Shown one piece after another: positions 23,797 through 36,338 of a stretch of 64,000 nt of DNA. The stretch spans positions 4,451,392 to 4,515,391 of the forward strand of contig NW_020312935.1 of assembly GCF_003265705.1 (NCBI RefSeq), written 5' to 3'. A model generated the notes under the pieces. The model had not been told where the DNA came from, searched no databases, and saw only the letters and a program-made list of their open reading frames with translations. Positions within the stretch are counted from its first letter, which is position 1. Each line of letters opens with the position of its first letter. This DNA comes from Callorhinus ursinus (taxonomy: Eukaryota; Chordata; Mammalia; Carnivora; Otariidae). The position numbers and the translations under genes are program-made.

Positions 23797-25079
23797 TTAA
23801 AATCTTTTTTTTAAAAAGTAGTCTACTATATTCTCCCCCCCCACCCCGGGAAATTACTCCATATCCATTCATAGAGATCTTACTGTTCTTATGGCTCTGT
23901 CATGAAAAGCTACCAGTTCAGGCACTTCATCATGTTACAGGCTCTGGGTTGAGTATGTAATCCATGTCCGCCCACTTACTGGGTAGGACACTGTTAACGA
24001 GGTGCGGGTGCTGTCAACAGCAGTCTTCTACACGAGATTAAATGCCTGAAAGTCACAGAGCTTGTGAGCATCCAGGCCAAGGTTTCAGCTTAGTCCGTCT
24101 GCTTTTATGCAACAAACGGACCAGGGGAGACCAGAGGAAACAGGATGAACACTAGCGCCCCTGCCCTGCATCTCTGAAACTCACGGAGGGGGGGGCGGGG
24201 GCGCAGCTGGGGGGCTGGCTGAAAGCTGCGGTCCAGGGTGCTGGAGCAGAGGGCAGTAAGGGGGAGAGCCTCTGAGAGTCCGTTTCTTTCTCCTCCTACT
24301 GTCAGACTTACAGAAAAGCAGGGGGTAGTGTAACACCCGTGTGCCCAATGTAGAGGCCAGTTTTAGGCAACCAACTTGAACAATGGAAACTTGAGTCAGG
24401 TAGAAGGACCCATAGGGACCCCCAACCCCCAACCACCCCATCCCCACTGCTACATACAAACAGGCCCATCAGGCGACCCACCACAAAATATCCCTAAGTC
24501 CTAGCTGACCTGCAGGTTACTTACACCCGGACACAGGTACCAGAAAAGGAAAATTCCCTAGGTTCCCATACCTCCTCACCTCCCTTGTCTTAGGACCAAA
24601 AGGCTGCTCTGGTGCCACCCAGCAAAGCAAACCTCAGAATGTGCTTCTCACAGTTCACCAGCCAGAACTAGTCCTGTGGCCCCACCCAATCAGGTAGGAC
24701 CAAGAAATGCAATCCCGATCAACAGCCAGAAGGTAGGAGGCTAGAAATACTTGGTGAATAGCATTAGTCAAAACCACAAACTGTACAGATAAATACAAGT
24801 GGCTTTGAAATAAACTTGGGAGCAGGAACAATAGGGTAAAATGTTGTAAGTGTGTGCATAGCAAGTTGTTAATTCCAGTGTTTAAGGCCTTGGACTTGAA
24901 GTTTTAAAAGCTTAAGAACTTTTATATAAGTTATCCTTGAGAATTTTGATTGCTAGTTTAGGACACGTGAAACTCGTATTTAACCCAAATCTTACTGGCA
25001 ACCTTGAATCACACTTTTAATTGTTAATAAGATAATTCTGAGGTAGGGAAACAGAAGGACTCCATAAAAATCTGCTTTT

Positions 25080-25595
25080 TGCTCCTTTTCCTGCTTCTAT
25101 TCTTGCCAGGACATGCACCCCATCACCCCACTTTACACAGGCCTCAGAATGTCCTCCTTGTCAGGGACAAGGAGTTAATGATTGCTTTAGAATAGATAAC
25201 ATCTAAGGAAGGGCCAGTTGAGAAGGACCCCACAAAGCCCATCATATGTACATTCCAGACCAAGGGAGCTAAATATCTCGATGCCAAGTATCTCTACTCC
25301 AAAGGATAACACCTGGGCCCTCATCTTTGTTCTAACAGGTTCCTGGATGCCTGAGAACCCATGTACACTGGACCACAATCCTCCCTAAAAACCGCCAGAC
25401 CCTGAACAAAGAGGAAACTCATGCTCCTTTCCTTTCCAAGTCTCCCAGACACAATGCCTGTAATCTGTTCTCTATCTTCAATAAGCTCTGCTGGCTTGCA
25501 TCAGATTTCTAGCACGCATGAAGCCAAGGACCCTCTTGTCTAGTCCTGAAGGACCCCCTCTGGTCACCAGATCAAGCCTGCCAGCATCAATTCTA
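25080..25595 (+). mobile_element. Probable solitary class I ERV LTR
   Basis: Sequence of LTR character: GTAATCTGTTCTCTATCTTC, then CAATAAGCTCTGCTGG with a downstream U5-like stretch that ends CTGGTCACCAGATCAAGCC. The left end is not resolved. No coding remains. Confidence 0.5.
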
Positions 25596-27039
25596 TACTG
25601 CTATCTTCTTTAATACAAGATACACTTAATAGCAGTGTCAGTGACATTTCCAAAACACCCCCCGGGGAAGAGTACCTCTGTATTCCACAATCAAGCAGCA
25701 AATGCAAAACCCTGGGACATCTGGAAGACTAGCCCCCAAATTTACTAGTTATTTTCACCCCAGTACACGTGGACAGGGAGATAGCTAGAGTGGAAATGAA
25801 TGCCGTGTCTAGCTCACTGTGTTTGCGTGTTCACATGTTTGGAGGTAAATTCTCATAAAAGCAACCTTTCTGCATTATTAAGACAACGATGAGACTGTAA
25901 TTCCGGGACCCATGATGACACAGAGGTGTGGTGTACATTTACTACGCTAATAATGAGCTGTTCACATGTCTGCACACTTAGGAACTGGGTGGGGTTTATC
26001 TTTCTACACCCTTCGTGAGGCTCATTGCCAGGTTCTGGAATGATGTTTAATAAAGGCTTGTAAAACTGAATGCATGACTCACACCAGTCGAGAAAATAAT
26101 CAAGAGACAGGAAATGCTTTTCCCTAACTTTTCTTATAGTTTGCTCTTGGAAATTACAGACGAGTTCCCTGCCCCCAAAGGTGTTTATGCCAGAGCTGAA
26201 GAGTTACTAGTGGGACGTGCGATAAAAAGTATCAAGCAATGAAAATGGGGTCCCTTCTATACCTTAAACTCTGTGATCTGACGCCAGAACTCCATTTGCT
26301 CTGTCAGATAATCTCTCTTCACAACACATGCATACCATTTCAAGAGAAATTTCAGTTTACCCAGAGCTGTCTAAGCCTAATAGAGAATGACCTATTTGAC
26401 ACAATATATAACATGACAAAGGTCCAGCAGAACACACAGGAACACAGAAGTCCAGCATAACAGTGCACGTTTCATACCATCGTGATCGAGGGAGAGGGAC
26501 AAGGAGGAGGAGGTTTACAGTAGAAGAATCATTAATCCCCTAACACCAAAGACCTGTTCCGTCCAGGGATCCATGGCTGGTAGCCACGGGAACCACCGAG
26601 GAGACCAGACGCCCAGGTCCCCAGACAGGCCCGTGCTGCCCCGAGCTACTGCACCAAGTCCATCATCCACAGCAAGCGGGATTTAGGCACTTCTTATGCC
26701 AAAAAAGAGGCACCCTTGTGGAGGCAGTGCCTTAGCAGGTGACTAATGAGGCTGTTTGTGTTCTTCCATCAGGAGGAGGATGGGGGACTCCTGAGGTTTC
26801 TCCTCTACCTCTGCTTTTTGTTTCTAGATAATGAAGACCATCAACAAAGCTTTCTACAGCTCCAGAGTGCTGGCTGCTCCCTGATGATGTGGGAGAGACC
26901 TTGAGGACACGGTTTTCAGTCAACACGCAATGCTGGTACCTACATACTCCAGGGACAGGCCTGCTCAGAAAACCCCCTGGGAAGTGAACAATTTTTAAAC
27001 TGACAGCAAGTTAAAGCTGAGGGACCTTTAAGGCAATGC

Positions 27040-27239
27040 AGCTGAAACCTATGTTTTTACCGAAGCAACCAGAGCTCAAAGAGAAGAGCACTGGCAGCTC
27101 ATCTGGACCTAGGCTCCTCTGGAGGCTGAGGGCCTGAGTTCCAATTCTGAACTACACCACTAACTAGCTGTAGAGCCATGGGCAAGCCATAATACCACTT
27201 GGTTCATCAGTTTCCCTATCTCTAAAATGGGGGTTTTAG
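27040..27239 (+). repeat. MIR-like SINE
   Basis: ACTAACTAGCTGTAGAGCCA and TCAGTTTCCCTATCTCTAAA then ATGGGGGTTTTA. Confidence 0.7.
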
Positions 27240-27447
27240 GGGCGCCTGGGTGGCTCAGTTGTTAGCATCTGCCTTCGGCTCGGGTCATGATCCTGGGGTC
27301 CTGGGATCGAGCCCCGCATCGGGCTCCCTGCTCAGCAGGAAGCCTGCTTCTCCCTCTCCCACTCCCCCTACTTGTGTTCCCTCTCTCACTGTCTCTCTCT
27401 GTCAAATAAATCAATAAAATCTTAAAAAATAAAAATAAAAATAAAAT
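27240..27447 (+). repeat. CAN SINE
   Basis: Flanked by AAAATGGGGGTTTTA (27225-27239) and AAAATGGGGATTTTA after a complex A-rich tail. Confidence 0.95.
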
Positions 27448-27764
27448 AAAATGGGGATTTTATTCCCTACCTCACATCATACACGGAAATTACTGCAAAC
27501 TAGATCTTAAAACTACAGACTTAAATGTAAGAGCTGAAACTATAACACTCACAGATTAAAAAAAATATGTACGCATAAATCTAGGGTTAGGGAATGATTT
27601 CTTAGGACACCAAAGCAGAAGTGATAAAAGGATCATAAGTTAGACTTCATCAAAATTAAAAACTTATATGGTTTAAAAGACACCATTGAGAAAATAAAAA
27701 GACAACCCAAAGAATGGGAGAAAGTATTTGCAAATCATGTATCTGATAAGGAATTTGCATAAAG

Positions 27765-27862
27765 GAGGCACCTGGCTGGCTCAGGTGGTAGAGTGTGCAA
27801 CTCTTGATCTTGGGGTTGTGAGTTCAAGTCCCACGTTGGGTGTCAAGCTTACTTTAAAAAAA
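27765..27862 (+). repeat. Short-type CAN SINE inside L1
   Basis: Flanked by GAATTTGCATAAAG and GAACTTGTATAAAG, diverged target copies. Confidence 0.92.
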
Positions 27863-28113
27863 GGAACTTGTATAAAGAACCCTTACTACTCAATAATAAA
27901 AAAGACAACCCAATTTTAAAATGCACAAAGAAATTGAACACACATTTTTCCAAAGAAGATAAGTGTCCAAGAATTACATGAAAAGGTGTTGAATATCACT
28001 AATCATTAGGAAAATGCAACTCAAAACCACAATGAGGTAACACCTCACACACACACTAGGATGGCTATAATAAATGAGACAGACAACAGCAAGTGTGGGT
28101 GAGGAGAAATTCT

Positions 28114-28317
28114 TTTTTTTTTTTTTTAAAGATTTTATTTATTTATTTGACAGAGAGAGACACAGCGAGAGAGGGAACACAAGCAGGGGGAGTGGGAGAG
28201 GGAGAAGCAGGCTTCCCACCGAGCAGGGAGCCCGATGTGGGGCTCGATCCCAGGACCCTGAGGTCATGACCTGAGCCGAAGGCACTCGCTTAACCAACTG
28301 AGCCACCCAGGCGCCCC
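28114..28317 (-). repeat. CAN SINE, antisense, inside L1
   Basis: Perfect 13-bp target duplication GAGGAGAAATTCT (28101-28113 and 28318-28330). Confidence 0.97.
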
Positions 28318-28962
28318 GAGGAGAAATTCTAACACTCATACTTTGCTGGTAGGAATGTAAAATAGTGCAGCTACCTTGGAAAACAGTTTGGCAGTTTCTC
28401 AGATGTTAAACATAATGTAACCACCAATTCTCTTCCTGGACACCTACCCAAGAGAAATGGAAACACATGTCCATGCAAAAACTTAGACACCAGTGTTCAT
28501 AGTAGCATTATTCATAATAGTCAAAGGTGGTAACCACCCAAATGTCCATCAGCTGATGAGTGGATCAACAAAATGTGGTTCATCCATACAATGGCATATT
28601 ATTCAGTCATAAAAAGGAACGAAGTACTGATATCTGCTACAATGTAGATGACCCTTGAAAACACTATGTTAAAGAAGATAGTTACAAAAGACCACATAAT
28701 GTACACCATTTATATAAGATGCCTGGGAAGGGCAAATCCCTAGAAACAGAAAGATTAGTGGTTGCCTAGGACCAAAGCGTAGGGGACAGGCAGGAGAAAT
28801 GGAGAGTGATTGCTAATGGGCTCAAGGTTTCCTTCTGGAGTAATGAAAATGTTCTAAAATCAGATCACTGTGACCACTGCAAAACTTTATACATATATTA
28901 AAAGTCATTATACTCTCCCCTTTAAATGGGTGTTTCACATCTTATATATCTCAAATCCATTT

Positions 28963-29148
28963 TTTTTATTTTATTTATTTCAGAGAGAGAGAGAATGAGA
29001 GATAGAAAGCACAAGAGGGAAGAGGGTCAGAGGGAGAAGCAGACCCCCTGCTGAGCAGGGAGCCCGATGTGGGACTCGATCCCGGGACTCCAGGATCATG
29101 ACCTGAGCCGAAGGCAGTCGCTTAACCAACTGAGCCACCCAGGCGCCC
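28963..29148 (-). repeat. CAN SINE, antisense
   Basis: Target duplication TCAAATCCATTT (28951-28962 and 29149-29160). Confidence 0.97.
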
Positions 29149-29919
29149 TCAAATCCATTTTAAAAATGAGAATTATAATAGCCCTTCCCTCAAAGTGCCG
29201 TGTGGAAGATTAGCATGAGTTAATACATGTAAGTGTATTCAGAACAGGTCTTGCTGCATGGAAAGTCTTCAGTAAATTAGTGATCATTACTTCCTATTCT
29301 GCAAGGGAAAAGGAATAAATTCTGTTGACTTTTCTTACATGAAGGGGTAATAAAGTTAGAAGGATTTTCCACTGTTAAGTATAGCATGACATATTCTGAT
29401 CACTTAGCAAAGCACAAATTAATACAATATGGTTTCCATAGTAGTACATAAATTCAGATAAAAGTATAGAATAACGTCATACTGGGGTTATCTTTGTAAT
29501 ATTCATCTGGACAAAATGTTACAACACTGGGAATAAAAAAATCTCAGGTACTTATACAGAAAAAAGCAGATTCCATCCAAACAATCAGGAAGTAGAAGAT
29601 ATCGGATTCTCCACAACCACCATAAAATCCTCCACACAACTAGCCAGATATACAATGTATCAAAAAACTTACCTTCCATTTATCCTTTGTTAGCAAACTA
29701 TTAGAAAATGTAATCAGGGAGGTGGGTGGCGAGGAGAGTAAACCAAAGAGGAATACATGGACTTCAGCACGAGAGAGAGGAGAAAAAGAATCCGAGAGAG
29801 ACAGCTATGCAGCAAACCTCAGAGAGTCATCAGCCAAGACTGAAACAGAGGACTTCAGAACTTTACCCAGAAGAAGAGAAGTGGGAAACCCAATGAGTTT
29901 GACCAAGTGAAAATTAGCA

Positions 29920-30329
29920 GGCACCTGGGTGGCTCAGTCGTTAAGCATCTGCCTTCAGCCCAGGTCACGATCCCAGGGTCCTGGGATCGAGTCCCGTATC
30001 AGGCTCCCTGCTCCGTGGGGAGCCTGCTTCTCCCTCTCCCACTCCGCCTGCTTGTGTTCCTGCTCTTGCTATCTCTCTCTCTGTCAAATAAATAAATACA
30101 ATCTTTTTTTTTTTTTAAATTTTATTTATTTATTAGAGAGAATGAGAGAGAGAGAGCATGAGAGCGAGGAGGGCCAGAAGGAGAAGCAGACTCCTTGCCG
30201 AGCAGGGAGCCTGATGTGGGACTCGATCCCGAGACTCCAGGATCATGACCTGAGCTGAAGGCAGTCGCTTAACCAACTGAGCCACCCAGGCACCCTAAAT
30301 ACAATCTTTAAAAAAAATTAAAAAATAAA
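29920..30329 (+). repeat. CAN SINE with a second, antisense SINE in its tail
   Basis: Outer target duplication GAAAATTAGCA (29909-29919 and 30330-30340). The outer body ends near 30100 and resumes after the inner element. Confidence 0.95.
30107..30295 (-). repeat. CAN SINE, antisense, nested
   Basis: Inner target duplication TAAATACAATCTTT (30093-30106 and 30296-30309). The outer and inner copies form an inverted pair. Confidence 0.95.
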
Positions 30330-30370
30330 GAAAATTAGCATCCATGCTGTGCTTATCTTTGTTTTACACT

Positions 30371-30566
30371 TTTTTTTTTTAAGATTTTATTTATTTATTT
30401 GACAGAGAGAGCACATGAGGGAGCACAAGCAGGGGGAGCTGTAGAGGGAGAGAGAAGCAAGTTCTCAGCAGAGCAGGTGACCCAATACAGGCTTTATCCC
30501 AGGACCCTGGGATCATGACCCGAGCTGAAGGCAGATGCTTAACCACGTGAGCCACCCAGGAGCCCC
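30371..30566 (-). repeat. CAN SINE, antisense
   Basis: T-run to CCACCCAGGAGCCCC. First of four antisense elements in tandem. Confidence 0.92.
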
Positions 30567-30576
30567 TGTTTTAGAA

Positions 30577-30795
30577 TTTTTTTTTAAGATTTTATTTTTT
30601 TTTAAAGATTTTATGTATGTACGTATGTATGTATGTATTTATTTTAGAGAGCGAGCATGGAGGGGGCAGAGAGAGTAAGCAGAGTCCCCACTGAGCAGAC
30701 AGCCAGACATGGGCTCAATCCCATGATCCTAAGATCATGACCGGAGCCAAAATCAAGAGTCAGATGCTTAACCAACTGAGCCACCCAGGCACCCC
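30577..30795 (-). repeat. CAN SINE, antisense, with GTAT repeat in the tail
   Basis: The tail is expanded as TATGTATGTACGTATGTATG (about 30612-30637), ending CCACCCAGGCACCCC. Confidence 0.9.
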
Positions 30796-30808
30796 AAGAT
30801 TTTATTTT

Positions 30809-31002
30809 TAATTTTTTTAAGATTTTATTTATTTGACAGAGAGAGACACAGTGAGAGAGGGAACACAAGCAGGTGGAGTGGGAGAGGGAGAAGCAGGCCT
30901 CCCGCGGAGCCAGGAGCCCGATGTGGGGCTGGATCCCAGGACCCTGAGATCATGACCTGAGCCGAAGGTAGACGCCCAGTGACTAAGCCACCCAGGCGCC
31001 CC
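30809..31002 (-). repeat. CAN SINE, antisense
   Basis: TTTTTTTAAGATTTTATTTA to CCACCCAGGCGCCCC. Inserted in the tail region of the next element. Confidence 0.92.
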
Positions 31003-31104
31003 ACCCAAGATTTTATTTTTAAGTAACCTCTATACTCAGTGTGGGGCTCAAACTCACAATCTCAAGAGTTGCACTTTCCACCAACTGAGCCAGCCCAGCA
31101 CCCC
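31003..31104 (-). repeat. Short-type CAN SINE, antisense
   Basis: TTAAGTAACCTCTATACTCA to CAGCCCAGCACCCC. Confidence 0.88.
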
Positions 31105-31465
31105 TGTTTTTCACAATTTCAGTGGAAGGTTTAGGAACAAGTAGAGTGTGGTGTAGAACACTAATGAGGAAAAAGAGGCAATTATCAACTCTAGGAAAAC
31201 AAGAAGTTGAAGAAAGAAAATTATCATAATTCACTATCTGGCTCATTGTCATAACAGCATAAACCCTAAATACTGATTTAGCCAAAAATTTTTATATTGC
31301 CATATTGGAAGAATAGAAGAAGGAAAGATGGTAGGCAGTATCAAAGTACTAGTCCTAATCTTTCACAATATTAAGTGAATAGATAAGGTCTTAAAATAAT
31401 TAACTATAAAACAGCACACTACTTAGAAATATGGCATACCACAAAGTATCATTAAAACTAGTTCC

Positions 31466-31646
31466 GGGAATGCCTGGGTGGCTCAGTCGGTTAAGTGTCT
31501 GCCTTCAGCTCAGGTCATGATCCTAGGGTCCCGGGATCGAGTCCCTCATCAGGCCCTTTGCTCAATGCGGAGCCTGCTTCTTCCTCTGCCCCTCCCCCTG
31601 CCTGTGTGTGCACGTACTCTCTCTTTTTCTCTAAGTAAATAAGTAA
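31466..31646 (+). repeat. CAN SINE, older form
   Basis: GGGAATGCCTGGGTGGCTCA through TTTTTCTCTAAGTAAATAAG. Confidence 0.92.
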
Positions 31647-31924
31647 GGTAAAATATGGAAACATTACTGAATATAAGTTTATCCACTTTTGGCTTCCTTT
31701 TACAGATGAACCAAAGATATTTAGATCTATTAATAGATACATTTTGTGCCACATTGAATACTTTCCTGTAAGGAAGAATATACTTCTAGAAATTGTAAAA
31801 TGTGTTCATAAATCTACCAATCCACAGAATGCTAGTAAAACCAACAGTCCATAGTTGCTTCCTTTTTAGTTTTCCTTAGGAATAAAGGATTCTAATTGAT
31901 TTATATAATTAGAAACTTTTACTA

Positions 31925-32287
31925 TAGCTATTATGGCAAACAGTATGGTGATTCCTCAAAGAATTAAAAATTGAACCACTATATGATCCAGCAATCCCAC
32001 TTCCAGGTATATATCTGAAGGAATTGAAATGAGTATCTCAAAGGGATCTCTGCACACCCACGTTCATTGCAGCATTATTCACAACAGCCAAGGTATGGAA
32101 ACAATGAGTCTGTTAATAGATGAATGGATAAAGAAGACATACATACACAACCGAGTGGTATTCAGACAGGAGAAAGGAGATCCTTCCATTTTTGACAAGT
32201 TGGATGGACACTGAAGGCATTATGCTAGGGAAAGTAAATCCGAGAGAGAAGGACAAATGCTATATGGTATCACTTATGTGTGGAATC

Positions 32288-32320
<33 letters not shown>

Positions 32321-32725
32321 TGTAAAAACCAGAGTAGAATGGTGGTTAGCAGGGGTTGGGGGTGGGGAGTTGGGGAGATGTTATTTAAGGGTACAAACTT
32401 ATAAGTAGAAGATAAATAAGTTCTGGAAATCTAAGGACAACATGGTGATTAAAGTCAATACTGTAGGAAATCTAAGGACAACATGGTAACTAAAGTCAAC
32501 AATACTGTATTGCAAACTTCAAAGTTACTAAGATACTAAATCTTAACTGTTCACAACACAAAAAGGAAAAGATAAATATGTGACTTGAGAAAGGTGTTAG
32601 CTAATACTGTAGCAATCATATAATGTATCAAACACACTGTACACCATAAACTGACACAATGTTAGATGTCAATTGTATCTCAATTTTAAAAAAACCAAAA
32701 AACAAAAAAACCCCACAAAAACAAC
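31925..32725 (+). mobile_element. L1 3' fragment
   Basis: ATATGATCCAGCAATCCCAC, CATTGCAGCATTATTCACAA and ACAGCCAAGGTATGGAAACA, then 3'UTR-type TACACCATAAACTGACACAA. A run of about 28 A at 32290-32318 lies inside, and a 3' repeat of AAATCTAAGGACAACATGGT occurs twice (32428, 32469). Confidence 0.85.
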
Positions 32726-32727
32726 TT

Positions 32728-32833
32728 GGGGCACCAGGCTGGCTCAGTTGCTAAAGCAGGTGACTCTTGACCTCTGGGTTATGAGTTCAACCCCCATGCT
32801 GGGTGCAGAGCTTACTTAAAAAAGAAAAAAAAA
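32728..32833 (+). repeat. Short-type CAN SINE at an L1 end
   Basis: GGGGCACCAGGCTGGCTCAG to GTGCAGAGCTTACTTAAAAA. Confidence 0.9.
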
Positions 32834-33060
32834 GTAGTAGTAGTAAGGGTGAAAGGGAACAACTGTGTATGAAACCTAGGTAAGCAAATAAAATGACTGG
32901 TTGTTCCAGAATGAGAAAAAGAGGGAATAAAACATAGGATAAAATCTGAATGGATATAAAAAACACTGTAGAAGATTTGTGAAAAAGGCATGTTGGGAAA
33001 GGAATTCTATGTTTTGTCCAGCTAGCTAAGATTGGAAGGGATTTAAGGGTGTTTTGTTTT

Positions 33061-33257
33061 TAAACGAGATTTATTTATTTATTTATTTATCTATTTATTT
33101 GAGAGAGAGAGAGAGAACACATGAACAGGGGGAGGGCTAGAGGGAGAAGCAGACCACGTGGAGCAGGGAACCCAACATGGGGCTCCATCCCAGGACCCTG
33201 GGATCCTGACCTGAGCTGAAGGCAGATGCTTAACTGACTGAGCCACCCAGGCACCCC
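33061..33257 (-). repeat. CAN SINE, antisense
   Basis: The tail is expanded to (ATTT)n at about 33070-33100. Right end CCACCCAGGCACCCC. Confidence 0.93.
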
Positions 33258-33269
33258 TTTAGTGAGTTT

Positions 33270-33450
33270 CTTTATAAAAATTTTATTCATTTGACAGAGA
33301 GTACAAGCAGGGGGAGAAGCAGACAAAGGGAAAGGGAGAAGCAGGCTCCCCGGTGAGCAGGTAGCCCGACGTGGGCTCAATCCCAGGACCCTGGGATCAT
33401 GACCTGAGCCGAAGGCAGACGCTTAACCTACTGAGCCACCCAGGTGCCCC
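33270..33450 (-). repeat. CAN SINE, antisense
   Basis: Imperfect target duplication CTTTAGTGAGTTT / CTTTAATGAGTTT. Confidence 0.93.
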
Positions 33451-33578
33451 CTTTAATGAGTTTTAATATGAGAAGTACACTGGTACAAAATTAGATTTGG
33501 TTTCTCTCTCTCTGAAAAGGACAGGTTTTCTTAGATTTCTGGTCTGCTTTTTTAAGTGATTATAAAAGTTTCCTTACC

Positions 33579-33773
33579 AGGGCACCTGGGTGGCTCAGTT
33601 GATAAGCGTCTGCCTTCTGCTCAGGTCATGATCCCAGGGTCCTGGGATCGAGCCCCACATCGGGCTCCCTGCTCAGTGGGAAGCCTGCTTCTCCTTCTCC
33701 CACTCCCCCTGCTTGTGTTCCCTCTATTGCTGTATCTCTCTCTATCAAATAAAAAATCTAAAAAAAAAAAAAA
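33579..33773 (+). repeat. CAN SINE
   Basis: Target duplication AAAGTTTCCTTACC on both sides (before 33579, and at about 33771). Confidence 0.95.
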
Positions 33774-33984
33774 GTTTCCTTACCTGTTAGGTAATTTGCC
33801 TGGACAGCAAAGATTTGGGGTCTTACCAAAATAATTTACACTGTTTTTATCAGGTCTTTGATTACTTAAGAAAACCTAGTCTTCTCCTAGCTAAGTTTCT
33901 TTCACAACTAAACTTCTGTACTTGCCTTTAATATCTACTATCACTTTGGTTAAGTAGATAATTCTGTCTTATTTCATAATGATC

Positions 33985-34175
33985 ATTCATTCATTCATTC
34001 ATTCATATTTGATAGAGAGCAAGTGCAAGCCAGGGGAGAGAGAGAGAAAGAATCTCAAGCAGGCTCCATGCTCATCGCAGAGCCTGACACCAGGCTCAAT
34101 CCCAGGACCCTGAGATCACGACCTGAGCTGAAATCAAGAGTCGGAAATTTAACTGACTGAGCCAACCAGAAGTCC
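33985..34175 (-). repeat. Old CAN SINE, antisense, with CATT repeat
   Basis: (CATT)n at the tail, diverged body, right end GCCAACCAGAAGTCCC. Confidence 0.8.
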
Positions 34176-34390
34176 CTGATCTATTTAATCCAATGTTCAA
34201 ACTGTTTGACATTTTCTCCAAATCAAATTCTAAATGGGATCTTTTGACCTCAAAATAACTTTGAGGTTTACCAGTAGTTCCCTGGAAAATCTGAAGGACT
34301 TATCTCTCACCTAGGAAGATGTTAAAAAACAATTAGGTTTCTTTGGTGTGCTAAATTACATGGCAAGCATTATCAAGTAAGAAGTGAGGC

Positions 34391-34594
34391 GGGCGCCTGG
34401 GTGGCTCAGTTGGTTAAGCGACTGCCTTCGGCTCGGGTCATGATCCTGGAGTCCCGGGATCGAGTCCCGCGTCGGGCTTCCTGCTCGGCGGGGAGTCTGC
34501 TTCTCCCTCTGACCCTCTTCCCTCTCGTGCTTTCTATCTTTCATTCTCTCTCTCTCTCTCTCGAATAAATAAATAAAATCTTTAAAAAAAAAAA
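34391..34594 (+). repeat. CAN SINE, young-looking
   Basis: Perfect 16-bp target duplication AAGTAAGAAGTGAGGC (34375-34390 and 34595-34610). Confidence 0.97.
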
Positions 34595-35895
34595 AAGTAA
34601 GAAGTGAGGCTAATTCTTCTTAGATGGTATTTGTACGGATGCCTATTTATATAGGGGTTATAGAGATTGTAGGAAATTCCTAGAAATCTGTTATGTCCTA
34701 GAACAATGTTATCAGTCATAATTCCAGTTATGATCTTAAAATATCGGGTATCACAGGAATAACCCCATGTCCTTGTCAATTCTATTGTAATGAACTCTCA
34801 CCAGATCTTTAGCCATGGGCGTTTTAAAGTCTTTTGTCATTTACAGACAGTTCGTTTTCACTCTGACGCTTCTGCAAAATGAAGATTCACAGAAAGGACC
34901 CTACCAAGTACTCTTGACCACTGACCCTGCCACCCAAATTGCAAAGTGTCAAACCTGGGGCACACATCTGACAGCTATCTGGCCCTGGAAAAAGGCCAGA
35001 GACCACACAAAAAAAAAAAGAAAAAAAGAAAAATCAAATTGAGAAAGAGAAGTAACAAACATTGCTCTGACATTGTTTCTGTCCCTCCTTCCCTCTCTGA
35101 CCATCCCTTTCCTCATTCTTACACCACGAAAGTCCTGATGGTTCTTTTGTTCACCTTTTGCCTTACCCTGGCCTGGACACATAATGCCATTGTTCTCCCA
35201 GCTCAGGCCACTGCAAGGTGGGGCATGGGGGTGGTAATGCAACCTCCAAGTAACTGTTAGATTTGCCACCATGCTGCTGATCTGGTGTATCATTTGCCTG
35301 TCCCAAACTTCTCCTTGATTCCCAATACCTCAGTTTCTATGAAACAAACTCAGCCACTTTCCATCCTGGGGGTCTCTTTCCTGGACTCTGGTTAACAACC
35401 CCAAACCAGGGGAAACTGTGTCTCTGTTCAAAGAAAGGGACACAAGGCAAGGGTAACCAGAATAAACCACCTGTGTAGTCTAGAGACCCTTCAGTTTTAC
35501 TGACTGTCACCTTTCTAGTCCCTAGTCACAGATTCAAATGGAAATTACCAAGAGTCATTCATGATTCAAAATTCATTTCCTGTGGCGGATCCGTACTGTC
35601 CTGGTTAAGGGTAAATGCCACTGAGGCTACGCTTGGAATTTCTCCTTAACTCGAAGATACTGCAGAAACTGTGGCTAAAGCATTACCTGCCCAATAAAAA
35701 TCCCTAATCTCTGGCCATTCTTGTTCCTGAGGAACAAGAGGAGAGCCCTTGATGATCTTTTGGCTGAGCAAGAGGTCTTTGCTCAGTGGCCACCACCACT
35801 TGCTGCACTTGGGCTCACACTTCTGGCCAAGTTGAGACTCGGCAGCTGCGTAAGATCACTGAGTAAGCCAGCTGGCTTTAAAAAGTGACTCTTTT

Positions 35896-36121
35896 GGGCG
35901 CCTGGGTGGCTCAGTTGGTTAAGCGACTGCCTTCGGCTCAGGTCATGATCCCAGGGTCCTGGGATCGAGCCCCGCATCGGGCTCCCTGCTCAGCAGGAAG
36001 CCTGCTTCTCCCTCTCCCACTCCCCCTGCTTGTGTTCCCTCTCTCGCTGTCTCTCCCTCTCTCTGTCAATTAAATAAATAAGTAAAATCTTTAATAAATA
36101 AATAAATAAAAATAAAAAAAT
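35896..36121 (+). repeat. CAN SINE, first of a tandem pair
   Basis: Inserted in the ERV remnant. Preceded by AAAAAGTGACTCTTTT (35880-35895) and followed by AAAAAGTGACTCCTTT (36122-36137). Long AATA tail. Confidence 0.96.
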
Positions 36122-36137
36122 AAAAAGTGACTCCTTT

Positions 36138-36338
36138 AGGGGCGCCTGGGTGGCTCAGTCGTTAAGCATCTGCCTTCGGCTCAGGTCATGATCCCAGGGT
36201 CCTGGGATTGAGCCCCACATCAGGCTCCCTGCTCGGCAGGAAGCCTGCTTCTCCCTCTCCCGCTCCCCCTGCTTGTGTTCCCTCTCTCGCTGTGTCTCTG
36301 TCAAATAAATAAGTAAAATCTTAAAAAAAAAAAAAAAA
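36138..36338 (+). repeat. CAN SINE, second of a tandem pair
   Basis: Shares the middle target copy with the preceding element. A third copy, AAAAAGTGACTCCTT, overlaps and follows its tail (36335-36349). Confidence 0.96.

Larger units (their letters stand above)
27470..28950 (+). mobile_element. L1 3' fragment, interrupted by two SINEs
   Basis: Old L1 ORF2-end and 3'UTR sequence, broken by stops: AGACACCATTGAGAAAATAA, TCACTAATCATTAGGAAAAT, ATAGTAGCATTATTCATAAT and CCAAATGTCCATCAGCTGAT. CAN SINEs at 27765-27862 and 28114-28317 split it. It can make no product. Confidence 0.85.

Noticed and set aside
26100..26950. Unusual sequence with several short frames between an LTR and a MIR
   Set aside because: No frame longer than about 70 codons, no splice pattern and no recognisable family. 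Left as unassigned intergenic DNA.
32290..32318. Long A-run as a possible processed-pseudogene tail
   Set aside because: It sits inside L1 3'UTR-like sequence that continues on both sides in the same orientation. No pseudogene precedes it.
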